Assembly: GCF_006716115.1 (NCBI RefSeq)
Contig: NZ_VFOO01000002.1
Span: 62,001-126,000, forward strand
DNA from: Subtercola boreus
Lineage (GTDB): Bacteria > Actinomycetota > Actinomycetes > Actinomycetales > Microbacteriaceae
Direction: 5' to 3'
DNA: 64,000 bases
Within the stretch, counting starts at the first letter, position 1, and each line of letters opens with the position of its first letter. The translations under genes and the position numbers were made by a program. This document shows positions 32,555-41,046 of the stretch, one piece after another. The notes under the pieces are model-generated. The model saw only the letters and a program-made list of their open reading frames with translations, ran no database searches and was not told the origin of the DNA.

Positions 32555-33258
32555 ACACCCCAGACACCGGAAGTGACGACTACCGGGCGGGGTTTATTGC
32601 CGGGTACACGGACCGGCAGGCCGAGATCGACACGCTCGAGGACCTCGCTGACCGGTACTACCGGAAGGCGTACGGCGACGAACGCCGCATACCCGCCGAC
32701 ACTGTCACCCGCGCGGAGCTCGAGCAGCGCCGCCAACTCGCCGAACCACCCATCGAGGTCACCCGGGCGGCCGCCCTGGCCTCCTGGGGCCTCACCAACG
32801 ACACCCCTGCCGCCGAGAGCGATCAGGCACCCACACCCACTGCCGGCGAAGACCCGCCGGCGAGAACGACTCGGACAGCCAGGAGGCGCCCTGTGAGTAG
32901 TAGAACGATCATCGGTAATCTCGCGGTCGACCCGGAGGTCGTGCAGGCCGGCCGGGTGAAGATCACGAAGCTTCGGGTGATCGAGGACACCGGGGGGTGG
33001 CGGGGTGGGAAGTACCTGCCGCACCCGGATGCGACAACCCATTTCGTTGAGGCGAAGTTCGAGCTCGGAGAGAACACGGCAGCGACCCTGCGGAAGGGTG
33101 ACGCGGTCATCGTCGTCGGACGTGAGCACACCGCCAGCTGGGGACCAGAAGGTGCGAAGAGTTACGGGCGTGTGGTCGAGGCTGATCATGTCGGTGTGGA
33201 CCTCAGCCGCGCCACAGCCGACGTCCGAAAAGTCACCCGAGACGGCGGCGACCGGTAG
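32551..33258 (+). CDS. SSB-like protein with N-terminal extension and internal start
   Basis: A 235-residue frame. The C-terminal 121 residues (from about 115) form an OB-fold single-stranded DNA-binding domain: TIIGNLAVDPEVVQAGRVKITKLRV, FVEAKFELGENTAATLRKGDAVIVVGREH, SYGRVVEADHVGVDL. The N-terminal 110 residues (DDYRAGFIAGYTDRQAEIDTLEDLADRYY) are an unrelated helical part followed by a Pro/Thr linker. AGGAGG at 32881-32886 stands six bases before an in-frame GTG at 32893, so a short stand-alone SSB is probably also made. No acidic tip of bacterial SSB is present. Confidence 0.8.
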   Translation: MNTPDTGSDDYRAGFIAGYTDRQAEIDTLEDLADRYYRKAYGDERRIPADTVTRAELEQRRQLAEPPIEVTRAAALASWGLTNDTPAAESDQAPTPTAGEDPPARTTRTARRRPVSSRTIIGNLAVDPEVVQAGRVKITKLRVIEDTGGWRGGKYLPHPDATTHFVEAKFELGENTAATLRKGDAVIVVGREHTASWGPEGAKSYGRVVEADHVGVDLSRATADVRKVTRDGGDR

Positions 33259-33276
33259 TGGGGGAGGGGCTGGTGT

Positions 33277-33537
33277 GTGCCGGGTCTGGCCGCTGCCTTC
33301 GATGACTGGGAGGATGCAGGTAGGAATAGTGTTGTTGTGCTCGACCTGACGTCAGAGCAGGATGCCCGCTACGCGGTGTTAGTGAACGCGTTGGCGGATT
33401 ACGCGACCACGCTCGAGCACCAGGCCGACGACGAGCACGACCGCGAACCCGGCAGCTACACCGAGACCGGCTTCAAGCGGGACGCCGCCACCGCCCGGGC
33501 CTTGATGGCTGAGATCGAGCAGCAGCTCGAGGCCTGA
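33277..33537 (+). CDS. small acidic hypothetical protein
   Basis: An 86-residue acidic, helical protein (LTSEQDARYAVLVNALADYATTLEHQADDEHDR... ATARALMAEIEQQLEA). GTG 33277 follows GGGAGGGG; a GTG at 33334 is possible. It lies 18 bases after the SSB gene and probably belongs to the same operon as the glutaredoxin and SSB. I do not recognise the family. Confidence 0.55.
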   Translation: MPGLAAAFDDWEDAGRNSVVVLDLTSEQDARYAVLVNALADYATTLEHQADDEHDREPGSYTETGFKRDAATARALMAEIEQQLEA

Positions 33538-33569
33538 CCCTCACACCCGGGCAGCACCACGTTCCGTGT

Positions 33570-34433
33570 TCAGTCGGCTGCGTGGTCGAGGCGAATATCG
33601 GTGCGTGACACAAGCGGCACCCACCCCGCCCGAGGTTCCTCAGCGCGCGCTGCGGGGACGGGGACGAGTTGGTCTGCTGCGGCGAGCTGGTCGAGGTTCA
33701 GGGTGGTGAGTGCGGCTATGTCGCGGATGGAGACCTGGTAGGTCTTGTACGGGCCAAGAGGCGGCGGGTTCCCCGCAGCTATCGCCTTCTCGGTCAGATC
33801 GGTGCTCGTGAGTTCTGGTGTCTGGTCGAGGACGTACCCGGTCGCCTGCAACTCGAACTGGCCGTCATCGGCTGCGATAGTCCAGGCGGCGATCTTCCAG
33901 AACTGTCGGGGGATCCCGGTGCCCCGGTAGACCGGGTCGCCTGGGTCAAGGACGGGTCCGGTGAACACGCTGATCTTCTGTTCGTACACGCGGGCGTAGT
34001 CGAGGACGTAGTCCTCAAGGCCCGCCCAGAGCTCCTTGGACTGGTTGAACTCGCCGGCCTGCGGGGCGCAGTTCGTGTACGCGAACGTCGACAGGTTCGC
34101 CGCCGTCGCGGTGGCGGTGTCTCCCCAGACCGGGTCACGGCGGCGGACCTGGTGGCCGCGGTCGAGGTCGTTGTTCGCGTACACCGCGGGCCCTGTCTGT
34201 TCAGACGCCGGGATGCGGGGGTCGAGGTGCCAGTCATCACCCCGCTCGATATCGAGCAGCTGCTTCCCGTCGATGTTCACCCCGGTCGCCGCCGGCAGGC
34301 GCCTTACTGGGTCCTGCAGAACGGTGAAGTGAACATAGGGCAGCACCCGCACGTCTCGGCCTGCGGGCAAGGTCGGGAACGGCAGAGGGATGGGAAGGAA
34401 TGTGGGGGAGTAGCCGGCGGGCGTGGTGACCAT
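33570..34433 (-). CDS. DNA/RNA non-specific endonuclease (NUC family), no signal peptide
   Basis: A 287-residue protein with the NUC/EndoG active site: DLDRGHQVRRRDPVWG (DRGH at 91-94, His as general base) and NCAPQAGEFNQSKELWAGLE, where N130 should bind magnesium. GPVLDPGDPVYRGTGIPRQFWKIAAW is also typical. There is no signal peptide, so the enzyme appears cytoplasmic unless exported otherwise, which is unusual for a non-specific nuclease without a visible inhibitor gene. Convergent to the small acidic gene. A defence or competition role is speculative. Confidence 0.85.
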   Translation of the reverse strand: MVTTPAGYSPTFLPIPLPFPTLPAGRDVRVLPYVHFTVLQDPVRRLPAATGVNIDGKQLLDIERGDDWHLDPRIPASEQTGPAVYANNDLDRGHQVRRRDPVWGDTATATAANLSTFAYTNCAPQAGEFNQSKELWAGLEDYVLDYARVYEQKISVFTGPVLDPGDPVYRGTGIPRQFWKIAAWTIAADDGQFELQATGYVLDQTPELTSTDLTEKAIAAGNPPPLGPYKTYQVSIRDIAALTTLNLDQLAAADQLVPVPAARAEEPRAGWVPLVSRTDIRLDHAAD

Positions 34434-34656
34434 GCGCTCAGTAAATCACCGACCACGGGCTCTCGGACGACTGTTGTGGTGAACACGCGGGATTGTGTGG
34501 GGTGGCGAGATGAACGTTTTCGATTCACGTGTATCCGTCTCGTCAGGCACAATTCCCCGCGGACAATTCCGGTCCAGGTCCTGAGTTGGCACGGCTCCAA
34601 GGAGGATCTGAGAGGATGAGGGTCCAACTACGGACGCAATGAGATGAGGGAGGGGC
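34434..34656. other. intergenic region, boundary between plasmid backbone and metal cargo
   Basis: About 220 bases without a gene or obvious repeat. It separates plasmid-maintenance genes from the metal/redox cargo, but no insertion sequence or att-like repeat is visible at this junction. Confidence 0.35.
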
Positions 34657-35052
34657 GTGTACGTGAAGCAGCGGACTTCCCGTCGCCCCCTTCGAGTACT
34701 GCTCGCGAGTTTCTTTGTCGTCTTCGCTGCGATCGCTCTTGTCGTTCTGCACACCAGCGCCGCTGAGCCAGTCGCTTCCTCGGTGAGCGTCGACATCGGT
34801 CACGTCGATCAGGCCGCCGGCTCACAGGCCAGCGCTCAGGATCTGGTGACGGGGGTGGCCGATGGTCTCCTTGAGTGTTTGAGTGTCGAGATGTTCTGCA
34901 TGGCGGTCGTTGTGCTTTTCGCGTCGCTCGCAGCGGCCGCGGCGAGGACTTTTCGCTTACTGAGGGAACCGCGAACCGACACTTTGGTCCTTCAGGACGG
35001 TGTTGAATATCCCGTCAATACGCCCGCCATGACCGGGGTGCTCCGCAGATAA
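34657..35052 (+). CDS. two-helix membrane protein (DUF6153-like)
   Basis: A 131-residue protein: membrane helix (about 12-33), a polar linker with DIGHVDQ, then a CLSVEMFCMAVVVLFASLAAAAA helix with two cysteines. GTG 34657 follows GAGGGAGGGG. The layout resembles that of the gene at 48378 in this window and small DUF6153-like proteins often found in actinobacterial copper clusters. The paired cysteines on the outer face could touch metal. Family membership is uncertain. Confidence 0.55.
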   Translation: MYVKQRTSRRPLRVLLASFFVVFAAIALVVLHTSAAEPVASSVSVDIGHVDQAAGSQASAQDLVTGVADGLLECLSVEMFCMAVVVLFASLAAAAARTFRLLREPRTDTLVLQDGVEYPVNTPAMTGVLRR

Positions 35053-35347
35053 GATCCGCTTTCCCGTCATTCCCGCCCACGTGAGCGGGGCTCCTCGACG
35101 TATTGGAAAGCAGCATAACTATGCCCGCCAGGGCTCTCAAAACAAACGGCACTTGTCGCCGCGCATTTAATCATCGTCCTACAACGGGGCACTCCCTCAG
35201 CGCGCTCTTCGCCCGTTGCGAGACAGAGCGGCTCCCCCCAGACAACCCTCAGAGCCTGCCCAAAGCTGCGCCCACCGACCACTTTTGGCCTGACCTGGGC
35301 CTTGCTCGTCGACGCGCGCTGAGAACGGGTGAGGGCAGGGGTTTGAG
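35053..35347. other. intergenic region upstream of resB-like gene
   Basis: About 295 bases. An open frame ending just at the resB-like start has no ribosome site and poor composition; I do not call it. No clear operator. Confidence 0.4.
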
Positions 35348-37018
35348 ATGACATCTGTTCGGTCAGACACCAGTCCCCGCCGCCCCCAGGACCACGTCGA
35401 TTCCGATCTGATCGTTGCGGGGCCTGGGTGGACGGGGCCTTCGAGTTGGTTTCGGTGGGCGTGGCGGCAACTTACGAGCATGCGAACCGCGCTCTTTCTT
35501 CTTCTGCTTCTCGCGTTGGCTTCGATCCCTGGTTCTCTTGTTCCGCAGCGGACGGCGGACCCTAACGGCGTCATCCAGTACTTCGCCGACAACCCGCAGA
35601 TCGCACCCCTTCTGGATACTGTGCAGGCGTTTGACGCGTACTCGTCTTTTTGGTTCTCGGGGATCTACATTCTGCTGTTCGTCTCTCTCATCGGGTGTGT
35701 GATCCCGCGCGCCACACACCACTACCGCGCGATTCGCGCTCAACCGCCACGGACACCGTCCCGCTTAGGCCGGTTGCCAGCATTTGATACCGTCGCCGCC
35801 CCGGACGCTGTCTCGGATGAGCAGCTACATGTCAGCGCGAAGGCTGTCCTCCGCCGGCGCGGGTACCGAGTAGCGACTTTCCAATCCGCCCAGGAAAGGT
35901 CCGTGTCCGCGGAACGGGGATATCTCCGAGAAACCGGGAATCTTGTGTTTCATGTCTCCCTGGTCGGTCTTCTCGCTGCGGTCGCGGTCGGTGGGCTGTT
36001 CGGTTACGCCGGTCAGCGGGTCGTGATCGAGGGGACCGGGTTCGCGAACGCGCAGGCGTCGTACGACTCGTTCACGCCTGGGCGCTGGTTCGACCCGGCG
36101 ACCCTCGACCCATACACCCTGACCCTTGATGAGTTCACGGTGGACTACGAAACACGGAACGAGGGGGCGCTAGGCCAACCGCTGGAGTATCAGGCTGCTG
36201 TGACAGTCAACGACCCGGATACCGGATCTACGTCCTCGGATGTGATCAAGGTGAACCGGCCGTTGGAGCAGGGCGCGAACGATGTGTTCCTGCTGGGTAA
36301 CGGGTACGCACCGGAGATCACCGTCCGCGACAACACTGGCGCGGTGATCTTCTCAGAACCTGTCGCGTTCCTACCTCAGGACAGTAACCTCACCTCCCTC
36401 GGTGTAGTGAAAATTCTGGACGGCCTACCCAGCCAGCTCGGGCTGATCGGTTTCTTCTACCCCACCGAGGCGACGAGTGATACAGGGGCGAAGTATTCAT
36501 CGTTCCCTGACCTCATCTACCCGGTCATGACACTGAACGTTTTCGAGGGAGATCTCGGGGTGAACAACGGCAGCCCGATCTCCGCCTACTCCCTCGACAC
36601 CAGTAACCTGACCCAGCTCACGGGCGGGGCGTCCGGTGCGGAGTCGATCCAACTGAAAATCGGAGAGTCCGCCGACCTACCCAACCAGATGGGCACGATC
36701 AGCTTGGACGGCGTCCGCCGGTTCGCCTCGTTTGACATGTCCTCCGACCCAGCCCAAGATGCGGTCCTCGTCTTCGCGGTGCTGGCAACGGTCGGACTGC
36801 TCACCTCTCTCTTCATCCCCCGCCGACGCCTGTGGGTGAAGATCCTCACCCACAAAGACGGAACCCGAACGATCGAATACGCGGGACTGGTCCGCGGCGA
36901 CGACCCGCACCTCCACGACGCGGTCGCTGCGCTACAGAAAGAACACCGGGAACACTACTCATCCGCGTCACGAACCGGCCCAACCGGCGAACCTGACCTA
37001 ACCGAAAGCACAAAATGA
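35348..37018 (+). CDS. ResB-like cytochrome c biogenesis protein
   Basis: A 556-residue ResB family protein. Helices near 41-60 and 98-118 surround the signature SMRTALFLLLLLALASIPGS and FWFSGIYILLFVSLIGCV; another helix lies at about 195-218 and one near 475-495, with a large extracellular domain between. ResB works with CcsA in system II haem attachment to cytochromes c. No CcsA is seen next to it, so it may act with a chromosomal partner or with the CcdA/TlpA genes at 44.5-46 kb. Overlaps the DUF3093 gene by four bases. Confidence 0.87.
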   Translation: MTSVRSDTSPRRPQDHVDSDLIVAGPGWTGPSSWFRWAWRQLTSMRTALFLLLLLALASIPGSLVPQRTADPNGVIQYFADNPQIAPLLDTVQAFDAYSSFWFSGIYILLFVSLIGCVIPRATHHYRAIRAQPPRTPSRLGRLPAFDTVAAPDAVSDEQLHVSAKAVLRRRGYRVATFQSAQERSVSAERGYLRETGNLVFHVSLVGLLAAVAVGGLFGYAGQRVVIEGTGFANAQASYDSFTPGRWFDPATLDPYTLTLDEFTVDYETRNEGALGQPLEYQAAVTVNDPDTGSTSSDVIKVNRPLEQGANDVFLLGNGYAPEITVRDNTGAVIFSEPVAFLPQDSNLTSLGVVKILDGLPSQLGLIGFFYPTEATSDTGAKYSSFPDLIYPVMTLNVFEGDLGVNNGSPISAYSLDTSNLTQLTGGASGAESIQLKIGESADLPNQMGTISLDGVRRFASFDMSSDPAQDAVLVFAVLATVGLLTSLFIPRRRLWVKILTHKDGTRTIEYAGLVRGDDPHLHDAVAALQKEHREHYSSASRTGPTGEPDLTESTK

Positions 37019-37473
37019 CGCTCTACTACGAACGAATGTGGCCGACACCCTGGATATTCGTCATCACCGCACTCGTCATCCCAGCCAGCATCCTAGTCTT
37101 CCTGCCCATCAACCCCCTCGCCGGATACATCACCGCAGGAGTCCTCTATGTCGGAATTGTCCTGTTCCTCTCCCTGACGTCACCGATCATCAGCGTCACC
37201 CACGAGACGCTCCGGGCCGGGCAGGCGGCCATCCCGGTCGAATTCACCGGCGAAACGCGATCGTTCCTGGCGGGCGAAGCCGTGCTCGAGCGGGGGGTCC
37301 ACCTCGACGCGCGAGCCTGGCTGGTGATCAGAGGATGGATCTCCCCGGTGGTGAAAGTTACAGTCACCGACCCGGCGGACCCTGTCCCGTACTGGCTTCT
37401 CTCGTCACGACATCCCGACCGGCTCGAGGCCGCCCTCGCGGAAGCCAAAACCGGCGCGCCAGCGGACAGATGA
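37015..37473 (+). CDS. DUF3093 membrane protein
   Basis: A 152-residue protein of the actinobacterial DUF3093 family: it opens LYYERMWPTPWIFVITAL, with two helices (about 12-32 and 38-57), then a soluble domain ending GWISPVVKVTVTDPADPVPYWLLSSRHPDRLEAAL, which is the family's most recognisable segment. Its ATG overlaps the resB stop (ATGA). Function unknown; here coupled to ResB. Confidence 0.85.
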   Translation: MTLYYERMWPTPWIFVITALVIPASILVFLPINPLAGYITAGVLYVGIVLFLSLTSPIISVTHETLRAGQAAIPVEFTGETRSFLAGEAVLERGVHLDARAWLVIRGWISPVVKVTVTDPADPVPYWLLSSRHPDRLEAALAEAKTGAPADR

Positions 37474-37571
37474 CCGGTGCCGTGGCTGCCCGGCGGCGGC
37501 ACCCCGGCCCCAGCTCACGGTCCAGACATGTGTATCCGGTCGCGGCACTCCTGATCACCGCATGGAGCCGG

Positions 37572-38672
37572 TCAGGGGGCTATGGAGAGGAAAATAAAGG
37601 TGGAGAAGATCACCAGATGAACGCCGCCTTGCAGTCGGGTCGCTTTTCCCGGGACCAGTGTCAAGATACTCACCACGATCATCAGGACAAAAAGGACGAT
37701 TTGGGTTGAGCCGAGCCCCAAGGACAGCGGCCCACCGAACAGCAACGACACGACAGCTATGGCCGGGATCGTCAGCCCGATGCTTGCCATCGCCGAGCCG
37801 AGGGCAAGGTTGAAGCTGGTCTGCATCTCATTCCGCCGTGCCGCACGGACGGCGGCGATCGCCTCGGGGAGCAAGATCAGCAACGCGATCACCACCCCGA
37901 CGAACGCTGGCGGGAACCCGGCGGCAGCCACACCCGCTTCAATCGAGGGGGACTCCAGCTTCGCCAGACCCACGACGCCAACCAACGCCAGCAGAAGCAG
38001 ACCCACACTGACCAGCGTCTGTCGTGCGGAGGGCGACTTCCCTTCAGAGTGTTCGGCTGGCACGGTCTGAGAGGGGGACGCTGTGACGGGGGCGAACAGG
38101 TCTTTGTGCGCTCCCGTCTAATTGGCGATGAACATGCCGTAAAGCACTAGCGCGGCGACCGCGACGAACGCGAGCTGGCTGGGTGTGAAGACGGGGCCGC
38201 TGGCTGAGGTGAAGGTAGGAAGGACCAACCCGAGGGTCGCGAGGGCCGCAACCGTCGCCAATGCCGAACCGGAACCCTCGGCGTTGAACCGGACCGTACC
38301 GTGACGGAACGTCCCAACGAGAAGGGCGATGCCGACGATGCCGTTCATTGTGATCATGACGGCCGCGAAAACGGTGTCCCGGGCAAGCGTCTGAGCCTCA
38401 GGGCCACCGGCCGAAACCAACGTGATGATCAGTGCGACCTCGATCACTGTCACTGATACGGCAAGCACGATCGACCCGAACGGTTCCCCGACCTTCGCCG
38501 CAATGACCTCAGCGTGGTGGACAGCGACCAGCACTGTTCCCGCCAGCAGAACACCGACAACGGCCACCATCACGCCGTCGAGTTCGCGGCCCCATAACAC
38601 CAGCAACCCCAGCACCGCGACAATGGGCACCAGAACAGGCGCCAACGTCCTCCCGGTCGCCAAGTTCACCAC
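37572..38672 (-). pseudogene. ChaA-type cation/proton antiporter broken by an in-frame TAG
   Basis: The first part (38672-38118, 184 residues) is the N-terminal half of a ChaA-like calcium/cation antiporter (GEPFGSIVLAVSVTVIEVALIITLVSAGG). It ends FIAN-TAG. The same frame continues TGAHKDLFAPVTASPSQ and then the C-terminal half (FNLALGSAMASIGLTIPAIAV). No frameshift is needed: a single TAG at 38118-38120 stands where Gln (CAG) would suit FIAN-Q-TGAHKDLF. GTG 38063 could restart the second half, so a two-piece protein is possible, but a dead gene is simplest. Confidence 0.8.
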
Positions 38673-38684
38673 TTCACCATTTCG

Positions 38685-39047
38685 TTACTCAATCTCGGTC
38701 CGGGCGACGGAGAAGGTTTCGCATGCGGCACGCAGCGATGCAGACGCATCGGCAGTGACTGTTGCGCCGCCCTCGACCACCTGCTGCAGTGGTACTCGCA
38801 CCGTTGGGGCGATATTGCCTGATCCGGCGGCGACGATCAGGGTTTCCAGAAGTTTCAGGTCGTCAGCCGTGATGGTGCCGTCCTCGACGGGCGCGCAGAT
38901 TTGCGCCGTCAACTGTCCTCCAGCTGCTGCCGCTGCGCTCGTGGCGACCTGGCCTGCACCGTCTGAGACTGCGGATGTGACCTGGCTGCAGCCGGCCAGG
39001 AGCACGACAACCGGGACGAGTAACAGCAGGACGGCACCCGATCTCAT
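38685..39047 (-). CDS. small lipoprotein, unknown function
   Basis: A 120-residue lipoprotein from ATG 39047: a signal helix with lipobox LLAGC (Cys near 19), an Ala/Gly linker, then a small domain with two cysteines (AQICAPVEDGTITADDLKLLETLI ... LRAACETFSVARTEIE) that could form a disulfide. A longer reading to 39350 would overlap the zinc-ribbon gene. It lies 12 bases downstream of nothing coding and just upstream of the broken antiporter, possibly in one operon with the zinc-ribbon gene. Confidence 0.65.
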   Translation of the reverse strand: MRSGAVLLLLVPVVVLLAGCSQVTSAVSDGAGQVATSAAAAAGGQLTAQICAPVEDGTITADDLKLLETLIVAAGSGNIAPTVRVPLQQVVEGGATVTADASASLRAACETFSVARTEIE

Positions 39048-39087
39048 CCGTATCGACGATCGAGCTGCTAGGGACGCCGGACCCGCG

Positions 39088-39387
39088 CTATCCAAAAAGA
39101 TCTCCCAACCAACTCTCCTTCTTCCTCGGCCGGCCCGAGGAGTGTCCGTCCCGGCCCGCGGAGTGTCCGTCCCGCCCCGAATCGTGTCCTGAACGATCCC
39201 GGCCCTCGTGAGAATTCCGATTCGCACCGTTTCCGGGTTGCGAGGGCGGTTGGCTGTAGGAACGCTCGATGATCTTGTCGAGCTCACCGCGATCAAGCCA
39301 CACGCCCCGGCATGACGGGCAGTAGTCAATCTCCACTCCCGAGCGTTCACTCATCACCAACTGGCTGCCATCAACAGGACAAAGCAT
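39088..39387 (-). CDS. TFIIB-type zinc-ribbon protein
   Basis: A 99-residue protein starting MLCPVDGSQL, then DYCPSCRGVWLDRGELDKIIE: the zf-TFIIB signature with C3, C23 and C26, where the second cysteine of the first knuckle is replaced by Asp, as in many relatives. The C-terminal half is a His/Gly/Arg/Ser repeat (GRDGHS repeated) that may bind metal. An ATATGAACA half-site (complement of 39434-39442) lies about 47 bases before the start and links the gene to the czcD/ArsR control region. Confidence 0.82.
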   Translation of the reverse strand: MLCPVDGSQLVMSERSGVEIDYCPSCRGVWLDRGELDKIIERSYSQPPSQPGNGANRNSHEGRDRSGHDSGRDGHSAGRDGHSSGRPRKKESWLGDLFG

Positions 39388-39433
39388 CGTCCGACCCCTT
39401 TTCGTTCAGAGTGCAGAAATTTGTCTGCACGAC

Positions 39434-39442
39434 TGTTCATAT
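39434..39442. promoter_or_regulatory. ArsR-type operator half-site before the zinc-ribbon gene
   Basis: TGTTCATAT flanked by GCAC/GTGC (GCACGACTGTTCATATGTGC). The same nonamer occurs before czcD and, reversed, at the lnt start. Confidence 0.5.
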
Positions 39443-39603
39443 GTGCACCCTAGCCGCCAATGCAGAGGAGAGTCTGTGAGCGCCAGCCGATATTCCACCG
39501 GGCGGTGGTCGCGAAACGATCGGGAGCTCTCGGTTTGCTGGAACGAACGAAGCACGCAGGTTCCCCGGATCTTCGAGAGAGTGTGTTGCCAGCTATCAAA
39601 AAC

Positions 39604-39623
39604 ATATGCAAGACTGTTCATAT
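39604..39623. promoter_or_regulatory. ArsR/SmtB-type operator upstream of czcD
   Basis: ATATGCAAGAC-TGTTCATAT: an imperfect inverted repeat with ATATG and CATAT ends, like operators of SmtB/CzrA/KmtR-type zinc and nickel sensors. It sits about 45 bases before the czcD start. The regulator is probably the ArsR gene that follows czcD. Confidence 0.65.
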
Positions 39624-39667
39624 ATTCATACTGAGGCGGGTGTCGTCCAGGGAAAGGACGAGGCCCT

Positions 39668-40570
39668 GTGGGTTCTGAACATAGCCACACGTCCGCGGTC
39701 AGTGCGGGTGGGCGTCACCGCCGGCCGCTGTTCATTGCGTTTGCGTTGACGGCGAGTTACATGGTCGTCGAATTTGTTGTCGGTTTCTCCATCAACTCCC
39801 TCGCCTTGATCTCGGACGCAGCCCATATGGGAACCGATGTTCTCGGCCTGGGCATGGCGCTGACTGCGATCACGCTCGCGGCCCGCCCGGCGACAACCCA
39901 GCGAACCTACGGTTTCTACCGACTGGAGGTCCTGGCCGCCCTCGCAAACGGAATTCTCCTCTTCGCCGTCGCGGGATACGTCCTTTATGAAGCGATCATG
40001 AGGTTCTCCGATCCGCCAGACGTCCCCGGTGTTCCGCTGTTCATCGTCGCCATCATCGGGTTGACCATCAACCTGATCAGTTTCCGGCTGCTCATGGCAG
40101 GTTCGAAAGAGAGCCTGAATCTTCGAGGCGCGTACCTCGAAGTGATGGGCGACCTGCTGGGGTCCCTGGGCGTCATCGTCGCTGCAATCATTCTGGTGAC
40201 CACGGGGTGGCAGTACGCCGACCCGATCATCGGCGTCGGAATCGGCCTGTTCATCCTTCCCCGGACGTGGAAACTCACCTCTCAAGCTCTCCGAATTCTG
40301 ATGGAAGCCGCCCCGAAACACATCGATTTGGAAAAGCTGACCGCAGCAGTCCTGGCCGTACCGGGTGTCGAAGCGGTGCATGATCTGCACGTCTGGACGA
40401 TCACGTCCGGGATGGAGAGCGCAAGCGGTCACATCGTCGTCGGACGTGAATTTGAGTACCGCGACGTTCTCGAGGATGTGCTCGGTGTGCTCCGGGATGA
40501 ATACCACATCGACCACACCACCATTCAATGTGAGCCGTCCGAGTTCGACGAGCACACCAACCCGGTGTGA
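39668..40570 (+). CDS. CzcD-type cation diffusion facilitator
   Basis: A 300-residue CDF exporter with six membrane helices. Metal-site motifs: NSLALISDAAHMGTDVLG (H/D site in helix 2) and GAYLEVMGDLLGSLGV (helix 5). A His-containing N-terminus (GSEHSHTSAV) and a C-terminal cytoplasmic domain (VEAVHDLHVWTITSGMESASGHI) complete the family pattern. It exports Zn, Cd or Co in exchange for protons. GTG 39668 follows AAGGACGAGG. Its stop overlaps the start of the metal-sensing regulator gene. Confidence 0.9.
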   Translation: MGSEHSHTSAVSAGGRHRRPLFIAFALTASYMVVEFVVGFSINSLALISDAAHMGTDVLGLGMALTAITLAARPATTQRTYGFYRLEVLAALANGILLFAVAGYVLYEAIMRFSDPPDVPGVPLFIVAIIGLTINLISFRLLMAGSKESLNLRGAYLEVMGDLLGSLGVIVAAIILVTTGWQYADPIIGVGIGLFILPRTWKLTSQALRILMEAAPKHIDLEKLTAAVLAVPGVEAVHDLHVWTITSGMESASGHIVVGREFEYRDVLEDVLGVLRDEYHIDHTTIQCEPSEFDEHTNPV

Positions 40571-41046
40571 TGCCGCAGGCAGAGTACTCTGTGGTGATGG
40601 CCACACCAGCTCGTTCACGAACCGCTCCCTCTGGCGACGCTGCCGGACAGTCACCGCGGACCGTGGACGCCGTGCATGTGGCGTCCGTCCAGGCAGCGAT
40701 GCCTACCGACGCCGACATAACCGACCTCGCGGACGTGTTTGGGTTGTTGGGGGAACCGAACAGGGTCCGGCTTTTGATCGCGCTCCTGGACGGGCCGATG
40801 TGTGTCCGCGACGTTGCTGCTGCCATCCACCTCAGTGAGTCCGCTGTGTCGCACGCGCTACGCCTGCTCCGCGCACATCGGGTCGTTGAGGTCAGACGAC
40901 AAGGCCGTGTCGCGTTCTACGAAATCGCGGACGCCCATGTTCGGCACCTGCTCGAGGTCGGTCTGGAACACGTCGGACACACGATCCTGATCCATTCAGC
41001 TCCCGTTGAGCCTGAAGCGCAGTGCATTCCTGCGTCTCATCCCTGA
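40567..41046 (+). CDS. CzrA/SmtB-like ArsR-family metal sensor
   Basis: A 159-residue ArsR-family repressor. The helix-turn-helix is CVRDVAAAIHLSESAVSHALRLLRAHRVV. The last helix carries D122, H124, H135 and H138 (DxH-x10-HxxH), exactly the alpha-5 zinc site of SmtB/CzrA. So it should sense Zn or Co rather than arsenic or cadmium via thiols. GTG 40567 overlaps the czcD stop; later in-frame starts cannot be excluded. It probably binds the TGTTCATAT sites at 39434, 39615 and 49967. The 3' end overlaps the convergent ctaG-like gene by ten bases. Confidence 0.88.
   Translation: MMPQAEYSVVMATPARSRTAPSGDAAGQSPRTVDAVHVASVQAAMPTDADITDLADVFGLLGEPNRVRLLIALLDGPMCVRDVAAAIHLSESAVSHALRLLRAHRVVEVRRQGRVAFYEIADAHVRHLLEVGLEHVGHTILIHSAPVEPEAQCIPASHP

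Noticed and set aside
34434-34656. Insertion sequence or att site at the backbone/cargo junction
   Set aside because: I see no transposase fragment, inverted repeat or target duplication here or elsewhere in the window.
35103-35351. 82-residue frame upstream of resB
   Set aside because: No ribosome site, unlikely composition, no domain; treated as intergenic.
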